DNA of 64,000 nucleotides, from contig OV121092.1 in the NCBI GenBank assembly GCA_921293015.1, forward strand, positions 47,453,064-47,517,063, read 5' to 3'. The stretch is from Phorcus lineatus. Its lineage: Eukaryota > Mollusca > Gastropoda > Trochida > Trochidae. The first letter of the stretch is position 1. Each line of letters opens with the position of its first letter. Position numbers and translations under genes: made by a program. A model generated the notes under the pieces. That model was not told the DNA's origin, ran no database searches, and was given only the letters and a program-made list of their open reading frames with translations. Shown here piece by piece: positions 38,601 through 47,648 of this stretch.

Positions 38601-41129
38601 AAACTTTTTAAAATTATGTTTTGCTGAGAAAATGAGTAGGCAAGGCTATATTGTTAACTGCTACCCATGCAAGAATCAGAGTTTCACCTTCTACTATTCT
38701 TACAGTTTAAGAAGCCCAAATATATTTAATAATCTTCTACCTAAGTGAAAGTTGGCAAAACCATTTGTATCGTTTTTTGTAACAGCTTAAAAATGTCACA
38801 GTAAACCCTTGACTTTCCATTAAAAGTGTTAACCTCATTAGTTTTCTTTTTTCATATGTTTTTTGATGACTTCTCAGAAGGTTTGAGGAATGAAGTATTG
38901 AAACACTCTTTGAAAGATAAAATGTTAAGATTCTTCAACATACAAAAGCATTACATGAAGAAAGAGCTGACCTAGCATACTGAGGTACTGCAGGTTTAAA
39001 ACATGATGAGTACGATGACAAGATCTTTTAGATTAAACTTCTTCAATATCATTTTTGTACCTTATATTGCCTATGTAAATAATTTGGAACTTAGAGTAAA
39101 CTTATTATTCAAAAACAACAACAAAGATAATCTAAAAACAAACTAAAAGGATAAAAATATCAATAAATTGGATTTTTTTTCAAACCTTGAACCTCTCTAG
39201 AAGTATTGTGACAGGCTGTGTAAAGTCCTCCAGATTCCATCATCTTACACCAGATCTCACAAACTGATTAAATGGATCCCCAAAGATGGAAATTAGCCAC
39301 CATTAATCCCCTCCTTTTTTCACATCTTATATTGTCTTAGGACTTTTCTCTTTTTTCCTGCCCATTGGCATCTTACCATTTCCTAAGACTTTTATTTCCT
39401 ACTGCCAATTTGAGTTCAGAAAGCCAGCTCTGGTCTTAAATTATCAAAGTCAAGATGGCTGCCAGATCTTTTCCACAAATCGTTGAGCCCTCGGACCTCA
39501 AGCAGCTTTCATAGAAATACTTCAAAGAATTGTTTTTTTTCACAGGAATGTTCTTTTAGAAAAGCAAATTCATTTCAGTGACGTTCATCTTATTTCAGTG
39601 TGTAATACTTTTTGACAAAACTTGCCTTTTCAACATCTTGTTTGATTTTTGTGAAATGTTCGTTTCATTTATAAGCTTGAGTGCACTTAAAGCAATGGGC
39701 AGGAAATAAGATTATCCACTTCATCAAAAGTAACATCTCTCTTGAGAGAATATGACGCTCATTTCTTGGTCATAAAAATGCAAACAACAAAAAGATATGT
39801 AAAAAAAGACAAAAGATCTCCTTTTACAAAATACATACTTCAGGACGAACCTAAAATTAAAATTGATTTCATTTAAATATCTCAAAAGGCAACAGTAACT
39901 TTTCCGTATACTCAAAACTTCTCCAATTCAATATGACTCTAAGAAACTGAGAGTGTTGTTGACCTCATGAAAAGCATCCACATAGAGCAACTCTGCCTAA
40001 AGCAATTCTAATCAGATTGTGAAACAAAAACTTCCAATTATCCAAACAATCAATCATGAGTTTAAGTTTTAAAGCATTGACCTTTATTCTGAACAACACA
40101 CACATGGACATCAATTCTAATTCCCTGGCAAGAGAAAATGAAGGCAATCTTGCTGGAAAAAATTGACCTTAAGAGATAGTGTTTTCTTGCTCGAACAGTC
40201 CTCACCTAATTCACCTCACCTTTCTGATGTGGTGTCGACATTTAATCATTGGAAAGAGGAGTAGCTCTTCTGTCTGAATATGGCTTATATTAACATATGC
40301 AGAGCAATACTTCAGGATTTTCGGAACCATTCATTAGAATATTCAGAGACAAACCATAGCATATTCATGCATACCTTAGAATATTCAGAACCATACCATA
40401 GAATGCTCAGAGCCATACCATTGAATATATTCTCTAAGGTATGCTTCCTAAAAATATAGACATACTACTGTAGACATGCTAGTGTGAGCATACCAGTGTA
40501 GAATAACAGAGAATCACCCGACAGGATTACAATGAGGAGAGATCTGAACAAAGATCTACCGATCATGTTCCTCACTAGCTTCTGACAACATTACACTTGA
40601 GCTTCCAATGTTTCCTGTAATAAAGTATATGTCTGCTGAAAACTGCTAACAAATGTCAAGTTACGAGATCTTGTATGCTTAGTCTGTGGCAATGTATGGA
40701 CACTGTATCTCTGAACACAGGTTAGTCTGAAACCGGATCTGAATTTGTCTGACTGATCACAGGTGGCAAGCAACACCAGCATTTATTGAAAGCTGGTCTG
40801 AAATCCACCACATGGCAACTTGCAATACGATATAAAGTACTGTAGACCATATAACATTTGAATTGTCTCTGGAAGCATTTTTCTAGCTGTAAGGTAGACT
40901 GAGTCTATGATTTCCACTTCTCAAGGAACACAGTTTGATTGCCTTCAGTTAAATGCCTGGAGCATTCAAGTAGTTGGAAATCAAAGACAATGACTATGTA
41001 TACCATTCGGTCTAGAAAACTTCTTTCTTGGAAAATGACCAGCATCTTCTTTGCTGGAACTCAATTTTCTTTATTTACAATTTCAGAAATGTGTTTCTTT
41101 ATTAGATTTGCAATCTTTGAAAGATCATT
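35680..41129. repeat. Tandem segmental duplication, copy 1 left part (X1)
   Basis: This block matches 53090-59889 (copy 2) and 62165-64000 (copy 3, partial). From about 37045 onwards identity with copy 2 is near-perfect by eye: single substitutions and short indels only. Before that point the two copies are clearly more diverged. I find no gene; short frames such as 39724-39915 and 40591-40782 recur in copy 2 only because the DNA does. The block stops at GATCATT (41129), where a 9.6 kb insertion interrupts it. Confidence 0.92.
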
Positions 41130-41510
41130 CTAAGATGCCTAGCGGTGAGAACAATCGAAAAAAAAGTACTTTATCAGACAATAAAGGTATAGTTTTTTCA
41201 TGACGTAACAATTGAATGACGTTATATCCGCTCTTCCCCGCTGCCCCCTCGTGATCAAGCGTCCATGGTAACCTTTCATCTCGGTTCTTTCGATCAACAG
41301 GGCTTATCCCTATCAATGTCTATCGTATTGGCGATTTGCCGATAATGTTTCTTTTAATGGAGACTAGTTTCGAATCATCTAGTTCTATTTACCGGAAAGA
41401 AGAATGGAAAGCAAATGCTTGTCGACTGTCGAGTCACCGCGTTGTTTCACATCAACCGTCTTTACCAGGTTCAATGTGATAAAGTCAACCTAATAATTAA
41501 GTAATTCTAG
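41130..41510. other. Left flank of the LTR element inside the insertion
   Basis: It contains AATAAAGGTATAGTTTTTTC (from about 41174) and, further on, ATGGTAACC. The foldback element at the right end (50559 onwards) contains AATAAAGTATAGTTTTTCCC and GGTAACC in the same orientation. This weak similarity is the main hint that both ends belong to one element. No gene. Confidence 0.45.
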
Positions 41511-41610
41511 TGTCCAAGGATTTAAAATGGTAAAAGTAAGATAAACGTATATCAAACTAATAAGTAAGGTTGGAATGAAGGGATGGGAAATGAGCAGTCC
41601 ACATATGTTA
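41511..41610 (+). mobile_element. 5' LTR remnant (first 100 bp)
   Basis: 100 bp from TGTCCAAGGATTTAAAATGG to GTCCACATATGTTA are identical, base for base, to the first 100 bp of the 3' LTR at 49393. After that the sequences are unrelated, so the rest of this LTR, the primer-binding site and most of gag have been deleted. The retained part lacks the TATA box and polyadenylation signal found in the 3' copy. Confidence 0.93.
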
Positions 41611-42249
41611 TGCACAAACTTGTACGCTACAAAAGCATGTAACAAGACCAACAACAAGATATGCCCGTTACGCCAAGTCTAACTCCTATTCGTCATTTCT
41701 CTCGTCCTTCAGGTAAACTGACCAATCCACTTAAGCAGTTAAGCGAGTCAAAACAACAGAATTTACCACAGGGAAAACTGTCATCAACAAGCACGACTGG
41801 GCTAGGTGCCATAAAATTCGCACGGGCGTGACGTAATGAACAGACTGTACAGAGTGGCGCATTGTGATTTCAACTGAAATACCGCCTTAAATAATCGTTT
41901 AATTACCATTGATGTAGATATATCATTTTTACACCAAACGCTTAATAGTTTTACATCGTCAAATGATTTATCTAACTTTATCTGAAAATCGTTAATTATT
42001 GTTTTTCCCCGTGATATTGTTACGATAGATGTATAGATCACGAGGCAATGATTCTGTTTATGGCGTCACAAAAAGCGGCCCATCAAAAGTGGCATTCAAA
42101 AACGGCTTTCATTACCAAACTGAACATTATGAGTAGCGACCTTTGACGCACTGTACACTATTGAAATCAGACATTCATATATTCCAAAGAAAATAGTGAA
42201 ATATGTTGTGGTAACGTTAACTTGAACTAGAAATGCAACCCAGTAGCAT
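41611..42249 (+). other. Element interior upstream of the gag remnant, unassigned
   Basis: A 56-codon frame (41661-41831) begins MPVTPSLTPIRHFSRPSGKL. It is basic and Ser/Pro-rich with no domain I recognise. It could be decayed gag N-terminal sequence or unrelated DNA joined by deletion. The rest shows no supported frame. Confidence 0.35.
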
Positions 42250-42646
42250 ATGTCTACGCTCACCCCCAAGGAGAATATAACTAGAGGTGCTAAGTGCGTT
42301 AGGTGTGAACGAGTCGGACATATATATATAGATAGCATGCATGTGCCTCAATGGTCCCCTGACTCACAGAACCTGACTAGGGTTACAAGCCAGTGCTACT
42401 CCCTTCCCCGCTAATGACCCAAGACAAAATGATAAGGATCTCAGTAATACAGGTCCACTTACTTTGGCTTCGACCCAATTAAGTAGCATACTACCTAGAC
42501 TAGAACAAACAGGGATAAACCCCAGTCATAGAGAAATTGAAAAGGTTAGGTTTAATGATGAGCTTGACAGCCGGGTGGTTGAGGTTAGGAAGCTTGAGGA
42601 CGAGAGTATAGACACTAATGCTGTTGACTTGTGCCGCAGACGGTAG
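42250..42646 (+). pseudogene. gag: gag nucleocapsid remnant with broken CCHC knuckle
   Basis: A frame at 42250-42414 contains KCVRCERVGHIYIDS. The spacing C-x2-C-x4-H matches the retroviral nucleocapsid zinc knuckle, but the fourth ligand (codon 42334-42336) is Ser where Cys is expected. One base change (TGC to AGC) would explain it. The frame ends at 42412, and a second overlapping frame to 42646 is acidic and ends DLCRRR before a stop, so at least one frameshift lies between. No matrix or capsid sequence is recognisable. Its place upstream of the pol fragment fits gag. Non-functional. Confidence 0.72.
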
Positions 42647-42739
42647 CTCATTGATGATAACATCCACCGCCTTGTTTGGAAATCGCCGTCCTAGAGGACC
42701 TTGTCGCCGACGGGGACAACGGTAATCGAGAAGTCACAA

Positions 42740-43080
42740 CAGAAGGACAGGGTGTCACCATTCATACAGTGTCAAATCGAAAGGAAGATAAACCCAAACC
42801 CACACCATAACACTTCGACCTTGAAGGATCGATCATCAATGCCGACGAACAGACGAGACTTAGGACTTTCCTTGATCAAAACAGAGACTTGTTAGCCAAA
42901 GAAATAACAGAACTAGGAAGAACCCACCTGTATAAGAGCCACAACGACTCTGGGACAAATCCGCCAACAAAGTAAGCCCGTATCCAGTCTTACCAATACA
43001 ACGTGAAGAAATCGAGAAACATGTTCAATAAATTTTGGGAGCAAGAGATTCAAGAGGAACAGTGAAATAAAGAAAAAAAA
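42740..43080 (+). pseudogene. pol: pol remnant: protease-RT linker and start of reverse transcriptase
   Basis: One frame carries a TAA stop at about 42810 and then FLDQNRDLLAKEITELGRTH. This is the typical Ty3/gypsy segment just before the reverse transcriptase, where ELGxTxL is followed by a DTG/DSG-like word and PP. The match ends at a stop near 42972. The next part, SPYPVLPIQREEIEKHVQ, lies in another frame and resembles the PYR-x-P-x-x-R-x-x-I-x-x-x-V start of RT; it also ends in a stop. The RT core with YxDD, RNase H and the integrase core are absent, so a large internal deletion has occurred. Family assignment rests on motif recognition. Confidence 0.78.
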
Positions 43081-43097
43081 GGCCAAACGCATTTGAG

Positions 43098-43230
43098 GCA
43101 TAAAACACTATTTAGTTGCACTAAAGGGCAATTCGCCGCCTCAGTGGGTGACCCACACGACCTTACCGACCCCACTAATAGAAGATTACCATGCTTGCAA
43201 GACATGGGTTGGGAAAGCACGTGCCGCAGT
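43098..43230 (+). pseudogene. pol: pol C-terminal remnant, chromodomain-like
   Basis: In one frame KHYLVALKGNSPPQWVTHTT is followed by LPTPLIEDYH. The layout YLVxxKG-x(n)-WV-x(4)-LP-x(2)-LIEDY resembles chromodomain-like tails found after the integrase of many Ty3/gypsy elements. A stop precedes it and another ends it at about 43240. It sits where the end of pol should be, just after the RT start, consistent with deletion of everything between. The resemblance is short, so certainty is limited. Confidence 0.45.
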
Positions 43231-43656
43231 AGCCAGATTTTAACGCCTTGCTACACAGCAACAGACAGAAGAGAACAGTGAGTAGATGAATGAACTGTAT
43301 CACAACAGTATCCTAAGTGTGTAATTATTCTATATTTAGCGTTACTTGCCATCCATACTCCAACCCTACATTCCTTGGGTGAAGCCGTTAATTACGACCA
43401 GGTGGACTGCCAGCTATCAACATGGTGTGTTATCACAACACAGCCGACCAGGATAAACTGACCAGACAGATGAACCTCGTTATAGCACGGTAGGCATATA
43501 ACAACCAAGGGCCAAGATACCGATCTCAACATGCCACAAGCAGGACAAGGGTGCATCACTTTCATAAATGGGATAACTATTCGACGTATAAGAAGACACA
43601 GAGACGATCAGTGTGTTCAATAATACCCTCCCCGTTGCTTATTATTTAAACCGGGC
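43231..43656 (+). other. Unassigned element interior between pol remnant and small ORF
   Basis: No frame of note. Base composition is closer to the env region than to the AT-rich flanks. Confidence 0.4.
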
Positions 43657-43938
43657 ATGACAAATGACATTGATAGTGAAGTAGTACAATGTGGTAGACC
43701 TGGTTTTTGGGCTACTGTGTATGGCAACTATCATGAAGAGAGGAAGGAATTTGATTATGGGACGTATAAAAGTAACATAGAGAGCCTGAGTAGCCTGGGT
43801 TTGTGGCCTTTGGAAGGTCACTGCGCGCGATGTGGCTGGGAGCCACCAACTGTCGACAGAAGGGAATCACAGGCTTGGAGTCTGTGGGAGAGAGAGGGTC
43901 TGATCAACCGCTTTCTCCAATTTACAGCGACATCATAG
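43657..43938 (+). CDS. Hypothetical 93-codon ORF upstream of env
   Basis: It starts at ATG 43657 and encodes 93 residues. Visible features are an acidic start (MTNDIDSEV), CGRPGFWATVYG, and CARCGWEPP near residues 56-64, a C-x2-C pair without a matching second pair. There is no signal peptide or membrane segment. It lies between the pol remnants and env, where some retroelements carry accessory frames. No splice acceptor is obvious directly before it. It could be a genuine small gene, an exon or a chance frame. I do not recognise a family. Confidence 0.35.
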   Translation: MTNDIDSEVVQCGRPGFWATVYGNYHEERKEFDYGTYKSNIESLSSLGLWPLEGHCARCGWEPPTVDRRESQAWSLWEREGLINRFLQFTATS

Positions 43939-44451
43939 CTAGTCCTGTATAGTCGAATTGAAGACAGTCTAGATCTTCAGTGTCATAACATGTCTGGGCG
44001 AGCAGATGTGATGTACAGCCCTTAGAATGGTTCTAAGGTGCAATTTACCTGCCTATTCAGGTAAATGGGTCTTTACAAAGAAGGAGTACCGGGGAATCAT
44101 GCCGGGCATGGTGCGACCCCCCCGAAGAACCCGTTATACAAGGTTACAAGAAATATGCAGGCGTTTCTATGTAGGTATTGATTGACACTCGTTTATTGAC
44201 AGGGACTAGTACCTGTCATGAGGGAGATGGCCAACACTGTCATGCCCGGGGTGAATAAGAACAAACGTGGACAAGTGATAGCGTAAATAGTATGATATCA
44301 AGTTAAGAGGGGAGGGTTAGGAATATAGCATACCATTGGATAAAGCTATCATTACAATTGTCTATGACAATTACCATAGTAAAATATTAGGATTTGATAG
44401 GTTGACAGATCATTAAGAGTACCCACCAACTCTATGCAGATATAATAATCA
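43939..44451 (+). other. Untranslated region upstream of env
   Basis: No supported frame. A short inverted pair, CATGCCGGGCATG, lies near 44099 and CATGCCCGGG near 44240. The region ends in the env splice-acceptor-like sequence. Confidence 0.4.
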
Positions 44452-44467
44452 ATGCAGTTTGTTACAG
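44452..44467 (+). promoter_or_regulatory. Splice-acceptor-like site before env
   Basis: GCAGTTTGTTACAG ends at 44467, four bases before the env ATG. A TTTGTTACAG tract ending in AG right at the start codon is the arrangement used for a spliced env mRNA in retroviruses and errantivirus-like elements. The donor has presumably been lost with the 5' part. Confidence 0.5.
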
Positions 44468-44471
44468 CACG

Positions 44472-47012
44472 ATGCGCCTTGAAGCAGCGATCCTGCTTGT
44501 GGGCATATTCCCACTTTCACTGGCCACTTCTGAGGATCGTCTACGAATGCATTATGGAGTAATGTTTCAACATCTTGGTCGGTTACCACTATTTGACCAG
44601 ACGTGGGTACACACTTACGAACTGAATATGCCGGAACTTCAGGACAGCCCAACACCCTACCCATGGAACCACGGCTGTGTTAACCACCGTACCAACGACA
44701 CATCACCGGGTCCACAATGTGCTGTCGCAGTCCAGCTGGTCAGGAAGATTTTGGCATACACTGACGCCATCAGGAAAATAGCTCACACCACCCTCAACGA
44801 ATCTATAGCAGCCATTACCGAAGTCGTCCCCGAGTCTCGTCCCCCTAAGAGCCGATCACGTAGCCGTCGCGCATTTTTGTCCTTCCTGGGAGACATAGCA
44901 CACAGCCTCACGGGTGTAGCAACGGATGACGAAGTGAGACGAGTAGAACATCACCTGGAGCTTCTAGCAACACAACTTCACCTACGGGACAGCGTATACA
45001 ACGTATCAAATCACATCATGGCGTCGTTCATGGGTCGCACAAATAAACGAATGAGCAACCTGTTGACACTGTTTAAAACAGAACATGCACGAATACTACG
45101 GGCCGAATATGATACCCAGCGTGACGATTTGTGGCTAGAACGAGTGTTAGGAACTCTGTTACAACTGGCGACAAAGGAAGTACACTGGTCACTCCTCACC
45201 ATGACGGACGCAGCCAGAGTGCAACGAATGACTAATTCACTGCTTCAGTCACGACTTTCATCTGATTTGATTCCTCCCCATGCCCTCCGAGCAACACTCA
45301 ACAACATTTCTAGAACTTTACAACAGACGCATCCGCATTTTAAAGTATTATATCCTGGTCTCCAGTATTACTACACTAGCGTCCGGTTTGTGACAAATCG
45401 CCGTAACAACAAGATATTCATATCCATCCTGATACCAGTTACTTCCAAACACGATGACTTTCAAATTTACCGCACCCTCACGTTTCCAGTACCGGTACAG
45501 ATTAATTCATCAGATGCAACCATGATACAGGGAATAAGCGAAGTTTTTGCATATTCTACCAGGGCCCAGCGCTTCATGGAATTCTCAGCATTGCAATATC
45601 AACAATGTAGTGGCGACGCTCATCAAGCCTGTACGGCCATGCCGGCTGAAGTGTCTGTCCTTAAACCAACCTGCACGTCTGCCGTTTTCGCTAATCATAT
45701 TGATATGACTCACAAATTTTGTAGTTTCCATTTTGTTCCTAACGGAACGATAACGGATGCCATGGAGTTATCAACAGGATACGTGTTACTGTCCAATGTT
45801 CCGGAGATGACCTACTCATGTCAAGGAGAGGTGACCCTGCGACAGGGCTGTCATTTCTGTCTGGCCCCGATCCTGTGCGACTGTACTGCAGAGATAGGTC
45901 CCTTATTTCTGCCGCCAAGAATCGACTCATGCACTGATCAAGGATCAACGTCCCAACTACGCTATACTGTCAACGTCGCCGTATTAAGACACTTTTTCTC
46001 AACTAAAGACATTTTAAACCGCTTGCCCAGCCTACTAGCAGACGAGCCAATTACATCACAGACGGCGACATTTAAGTTGGCAGAACATAAATACCAGAAG
46101 GCACTTGGCATAGACAGACAAATTCAAATTAAACTACACCATGCAGTGACCAGGGCCAAGGCTAATCAAATTATTTACACTAATCCGGCTGATCCCATCT
46201 ATCTTCATGACCTGGCTGACATACCCTCCGATGGTATCACAATGTACATTGTTTACACGATAATGGCGTTCATAATTCTCCTTGCTGTAAGTGTAGGGTT
46301 TCTACACCGACGGGTACAAGTAATGAGGCTCCAGTTAATTGCCCATGCCCATGCCTCCGTGGCGTTAGCGGCTACTACACAACCGTGGGTGTGGACGCCG
46401 CCGCCCACGTCACCCACAACGACTCATCCTTCGCTCATTGATCGTTACCTGGTACCATTATGGGATCTTGAAGTTATCCTCCTGGCCCTGGTATCATCTG
46501 TGGTAATCATCCTGATAATATACATTTTTCGACGCTATTTCTCTCAGAAATCTACGCTGTTTCTGGCTTTCTCCACAACTGGTATATCCGTACGCCTGCC
46601 CCTCCTGACATTTTCTGCTCCCCCGGCTACCGTGACGCTTACGCACACACAGATCTCTCCTGCGGCTATCTCTGCCCGACTCAGCTGCTGCCGAGCCATG
46701 GTTTCCATCAACTGGAAGTCTCAGGGCATTGCTCTCGAAAGTGGCCTCACTGGACACCGCTTGCCCCTGCCTCGTTCGATCATCGTTCCACCTTGGACTG
46801 GAAGCAGACTGAATAAAGTGCTACAAGGACCCTATCTACTTCATGTATATTTGGTCTACCAAGGCACCATCTACCCAATCCACGCCGGACCACACGAGAT
46901 GATGTCACCCCCGCCCGTCCTAGTACCATGCAACTACGAGTCCTCGCCACCACCGCGCAGACATGCCAGCGACGACCCGATGCTTCCCCTGGACTGGACA
47001 CATCTGTCATAA
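44472..47012 (+). CDS. env: Envelope-like glycoprotein, intact 846 codons
   Basis: A class I-like fusion glycoprotein of an LTR element would act at the membrane. Visible features: a signal peptide at residues 1-19; at least six N-glycosylation sequons (N75, N109, N177, N278, N345, N424); a furin-type site SRSRSRR at 127-133; and directly after it a Gly/Ala-rich hydrophobic stretch (134-150) followed by acidic and then heptad-like residues. That is the order seen in baculovirus F and errantivirus Env proteins. A cysteine cluster lies at 450-487, a first membrane segment at 590-611 and a second at 667-687. About 155 residues follow the second segment, rich in beta-prone Val/Leu/Thr. Two membrane segments and this tail are unusual for an F-like protein. 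It is far more GC-rich than the flanks, with no internal stop. The start is chosen for the signal peptide and the acceptor. Function is inferred; no homology search was run. Confidence 0.8.
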   Translation: MRLEAAILLVGIFPLSLATSEDRLRMHYGVMFQHLGRLPLFDQTWVHTYELNMPELQDSPTPYPWNHGCVNHRTNDTSPGPQCAVAVQLVRKILAYTDAIRKIAHTTLNESIAAITEVVPESRPPKSRSRSRRAFLSFLGDIAHSLTGVATDDEVRRVEHHLELLATQLHLRDSVYNVSNHIMASFMGRTNKRMSNLLTLFKTEHARILRAEYDTQRDDLWLERVLGTLLQLATKEVHWSLLTMTDAARVQRMTNSLLQSRLSSDLIPPHALRATLNNISRTLQQTHPHFKVLYPGLQYYYTSVRFVTNRRNNKIFISILIPVTSKHDDFQIYRTLTFPVPVQINSSDATMIQGISEVFAYSTRAQRFMEFSALQYQQCSGDAHQACTAMPAEVSVLKPTCTSAVFANHIDMTHKFCSFHFVPNGTITDAMELSTGYVLLSNVPEMTYSCQGEVTLRQGCHFCLAPILCDCTAEIGPLFLPPRIDSCTDQGSTSQLRYTVNVAVLRHFFSTKDILNRLPSLLADEPITSQTATFKLAEHKYQKALGIDRQIQIKLHHAVTRAKANQIIYTNPADPIYLHDLADIPSDGITMYIVYTIMAFIILLAVSVGFLHRRVQVMRLQLIAHAHASVALAATTQPWVWTPPPTSPTTTHPSLIDRYLVPLWDLEVILLALVSSVVIILIIYIFRRYFSQKSTLFLAFSTTGISVRLPLLTFSAPPATVTLTHTQISPAAISARLSCCRAMVSINWKSQGIALESGLTGHRLPLPRSIIVPPWTGSRLNKVLQGPYLLHVYLVYQGTIYPIHAGPHEMMSPPPVLVPCNYESSPPPRRHASDDPMLPLDWTHLS

Positions 47013-47226
47013 GGATACGTATTGGTTTCTATTTGTTTTAATTAGTGGCTGATATATAACGTAACCTGACATATAATGTAAACGACTTTGCGTTCAATCA
47101 AAGGATAAAGTGTATATAGACGTAGGAAACCACTTGGTAATGTATACTGAGAACAGTATTATAATGGTTGCATGATTAACATATAGTGTCCCTGTCGTTT
47201 TGTTCATTTTATATTCATAGTGCGAT
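47013..47226 (+). other. Intergenic stretch after env
   Basis: AT-rich compared with the env gene, with no frame. It separates env from the next acceptor-like site. Confidence 0.4.
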
Positions 47227-47238
47227 ATCTCCTTTCAG
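47227..47238 (+). promoter_or_regulatory. Second splice-acceptor-like site
   Basis: ATCTCCTTTCAG ends at 47238, two bases before an ATG at 47241. The pyrimidine tract is better than at the env site. Confidence 0.4.
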
Positions 47239-47490
47239 AAATGTCTACGTGGTATCGGTATCGCAGTTCACCCACTACATCCAGGCTTAACGCTACCATC
47301 ACGTTCTAGCCGTGCCGTCACTTCTTGCCTAGCGGACCAGGAGGGTGTCGCTATCACATGATCCCTGACATCTTCTATTGAACCGCCTGGCATTTCTGAT
47401 GACCATAATGACGATAGTCGTAACTTGGGTGTCGATGAACCGACCACGATTGTTGTAAACTGGACCGCCGCCTGCTGCATGTTATATTAA
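47239..47490 (+). pseudogene. Possible small exon or accessory frame with one stop
   Basis: From the acceptor, one frame runs 40 codons to a TGA at 47359-47361 and then 42 more codons to a TAA at 47488. The second half is acidic (DDHNDDSR) and ends VNWTAACCMLY. The ATG at 47241 is in a different frame and gives only 22 codons. This may be a decayed accessory gene, a non-coding exon or chance. Confidence 0.3.
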
Positions 47491-47624
47491 CCACTTATCC
47501 TTACATTTTCAATACCAGGCTAAACTTAAAATCAAATGTAAAACAAAACAAAAAAAATAAAAAATAATAACGCTGAATTTGAAACCACTTTGGAATATGA
47601 TCTGCCTATTTAATAGAAAATAAC

Positions 47625-47639
47625 CTTTTTCAATTACAG
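47625..47639 (+). promoter_or_regulatory. Splice-acceptor-like site before the CARD/RING-like gene
   Basis: CCTTTTTCAATTACAG, with AG at 47638-47639, lies 9 bp upstream of the ATG at 47649. It mirrors the arrangement before env and supports translation from its own spliced mRNA. Confidence 0.5.
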
Positions 47640-47648
47640 ACAATACAG

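Noticed and set aside
39724-39915. Small frame conserved between 39724-39915 and 58479-58670
   Set aside because: The surrounding duplication is almost identical everywhere, so the match says nothing about coding.
42740-43240. Functional reverse transcriptase or integrase
   Set aside because: Only edge fragments with stops and frameshifts remain; no YxDD or DDE core exists anywhere in 41.5-44.5 kb.
46494-47010. Antisense frames inside env and the CARD/RING-like gene (for example 46494-46757, 47630-47992, minus)
   Set aside because: They are shadows of GC-rich sense genes without features of their own.
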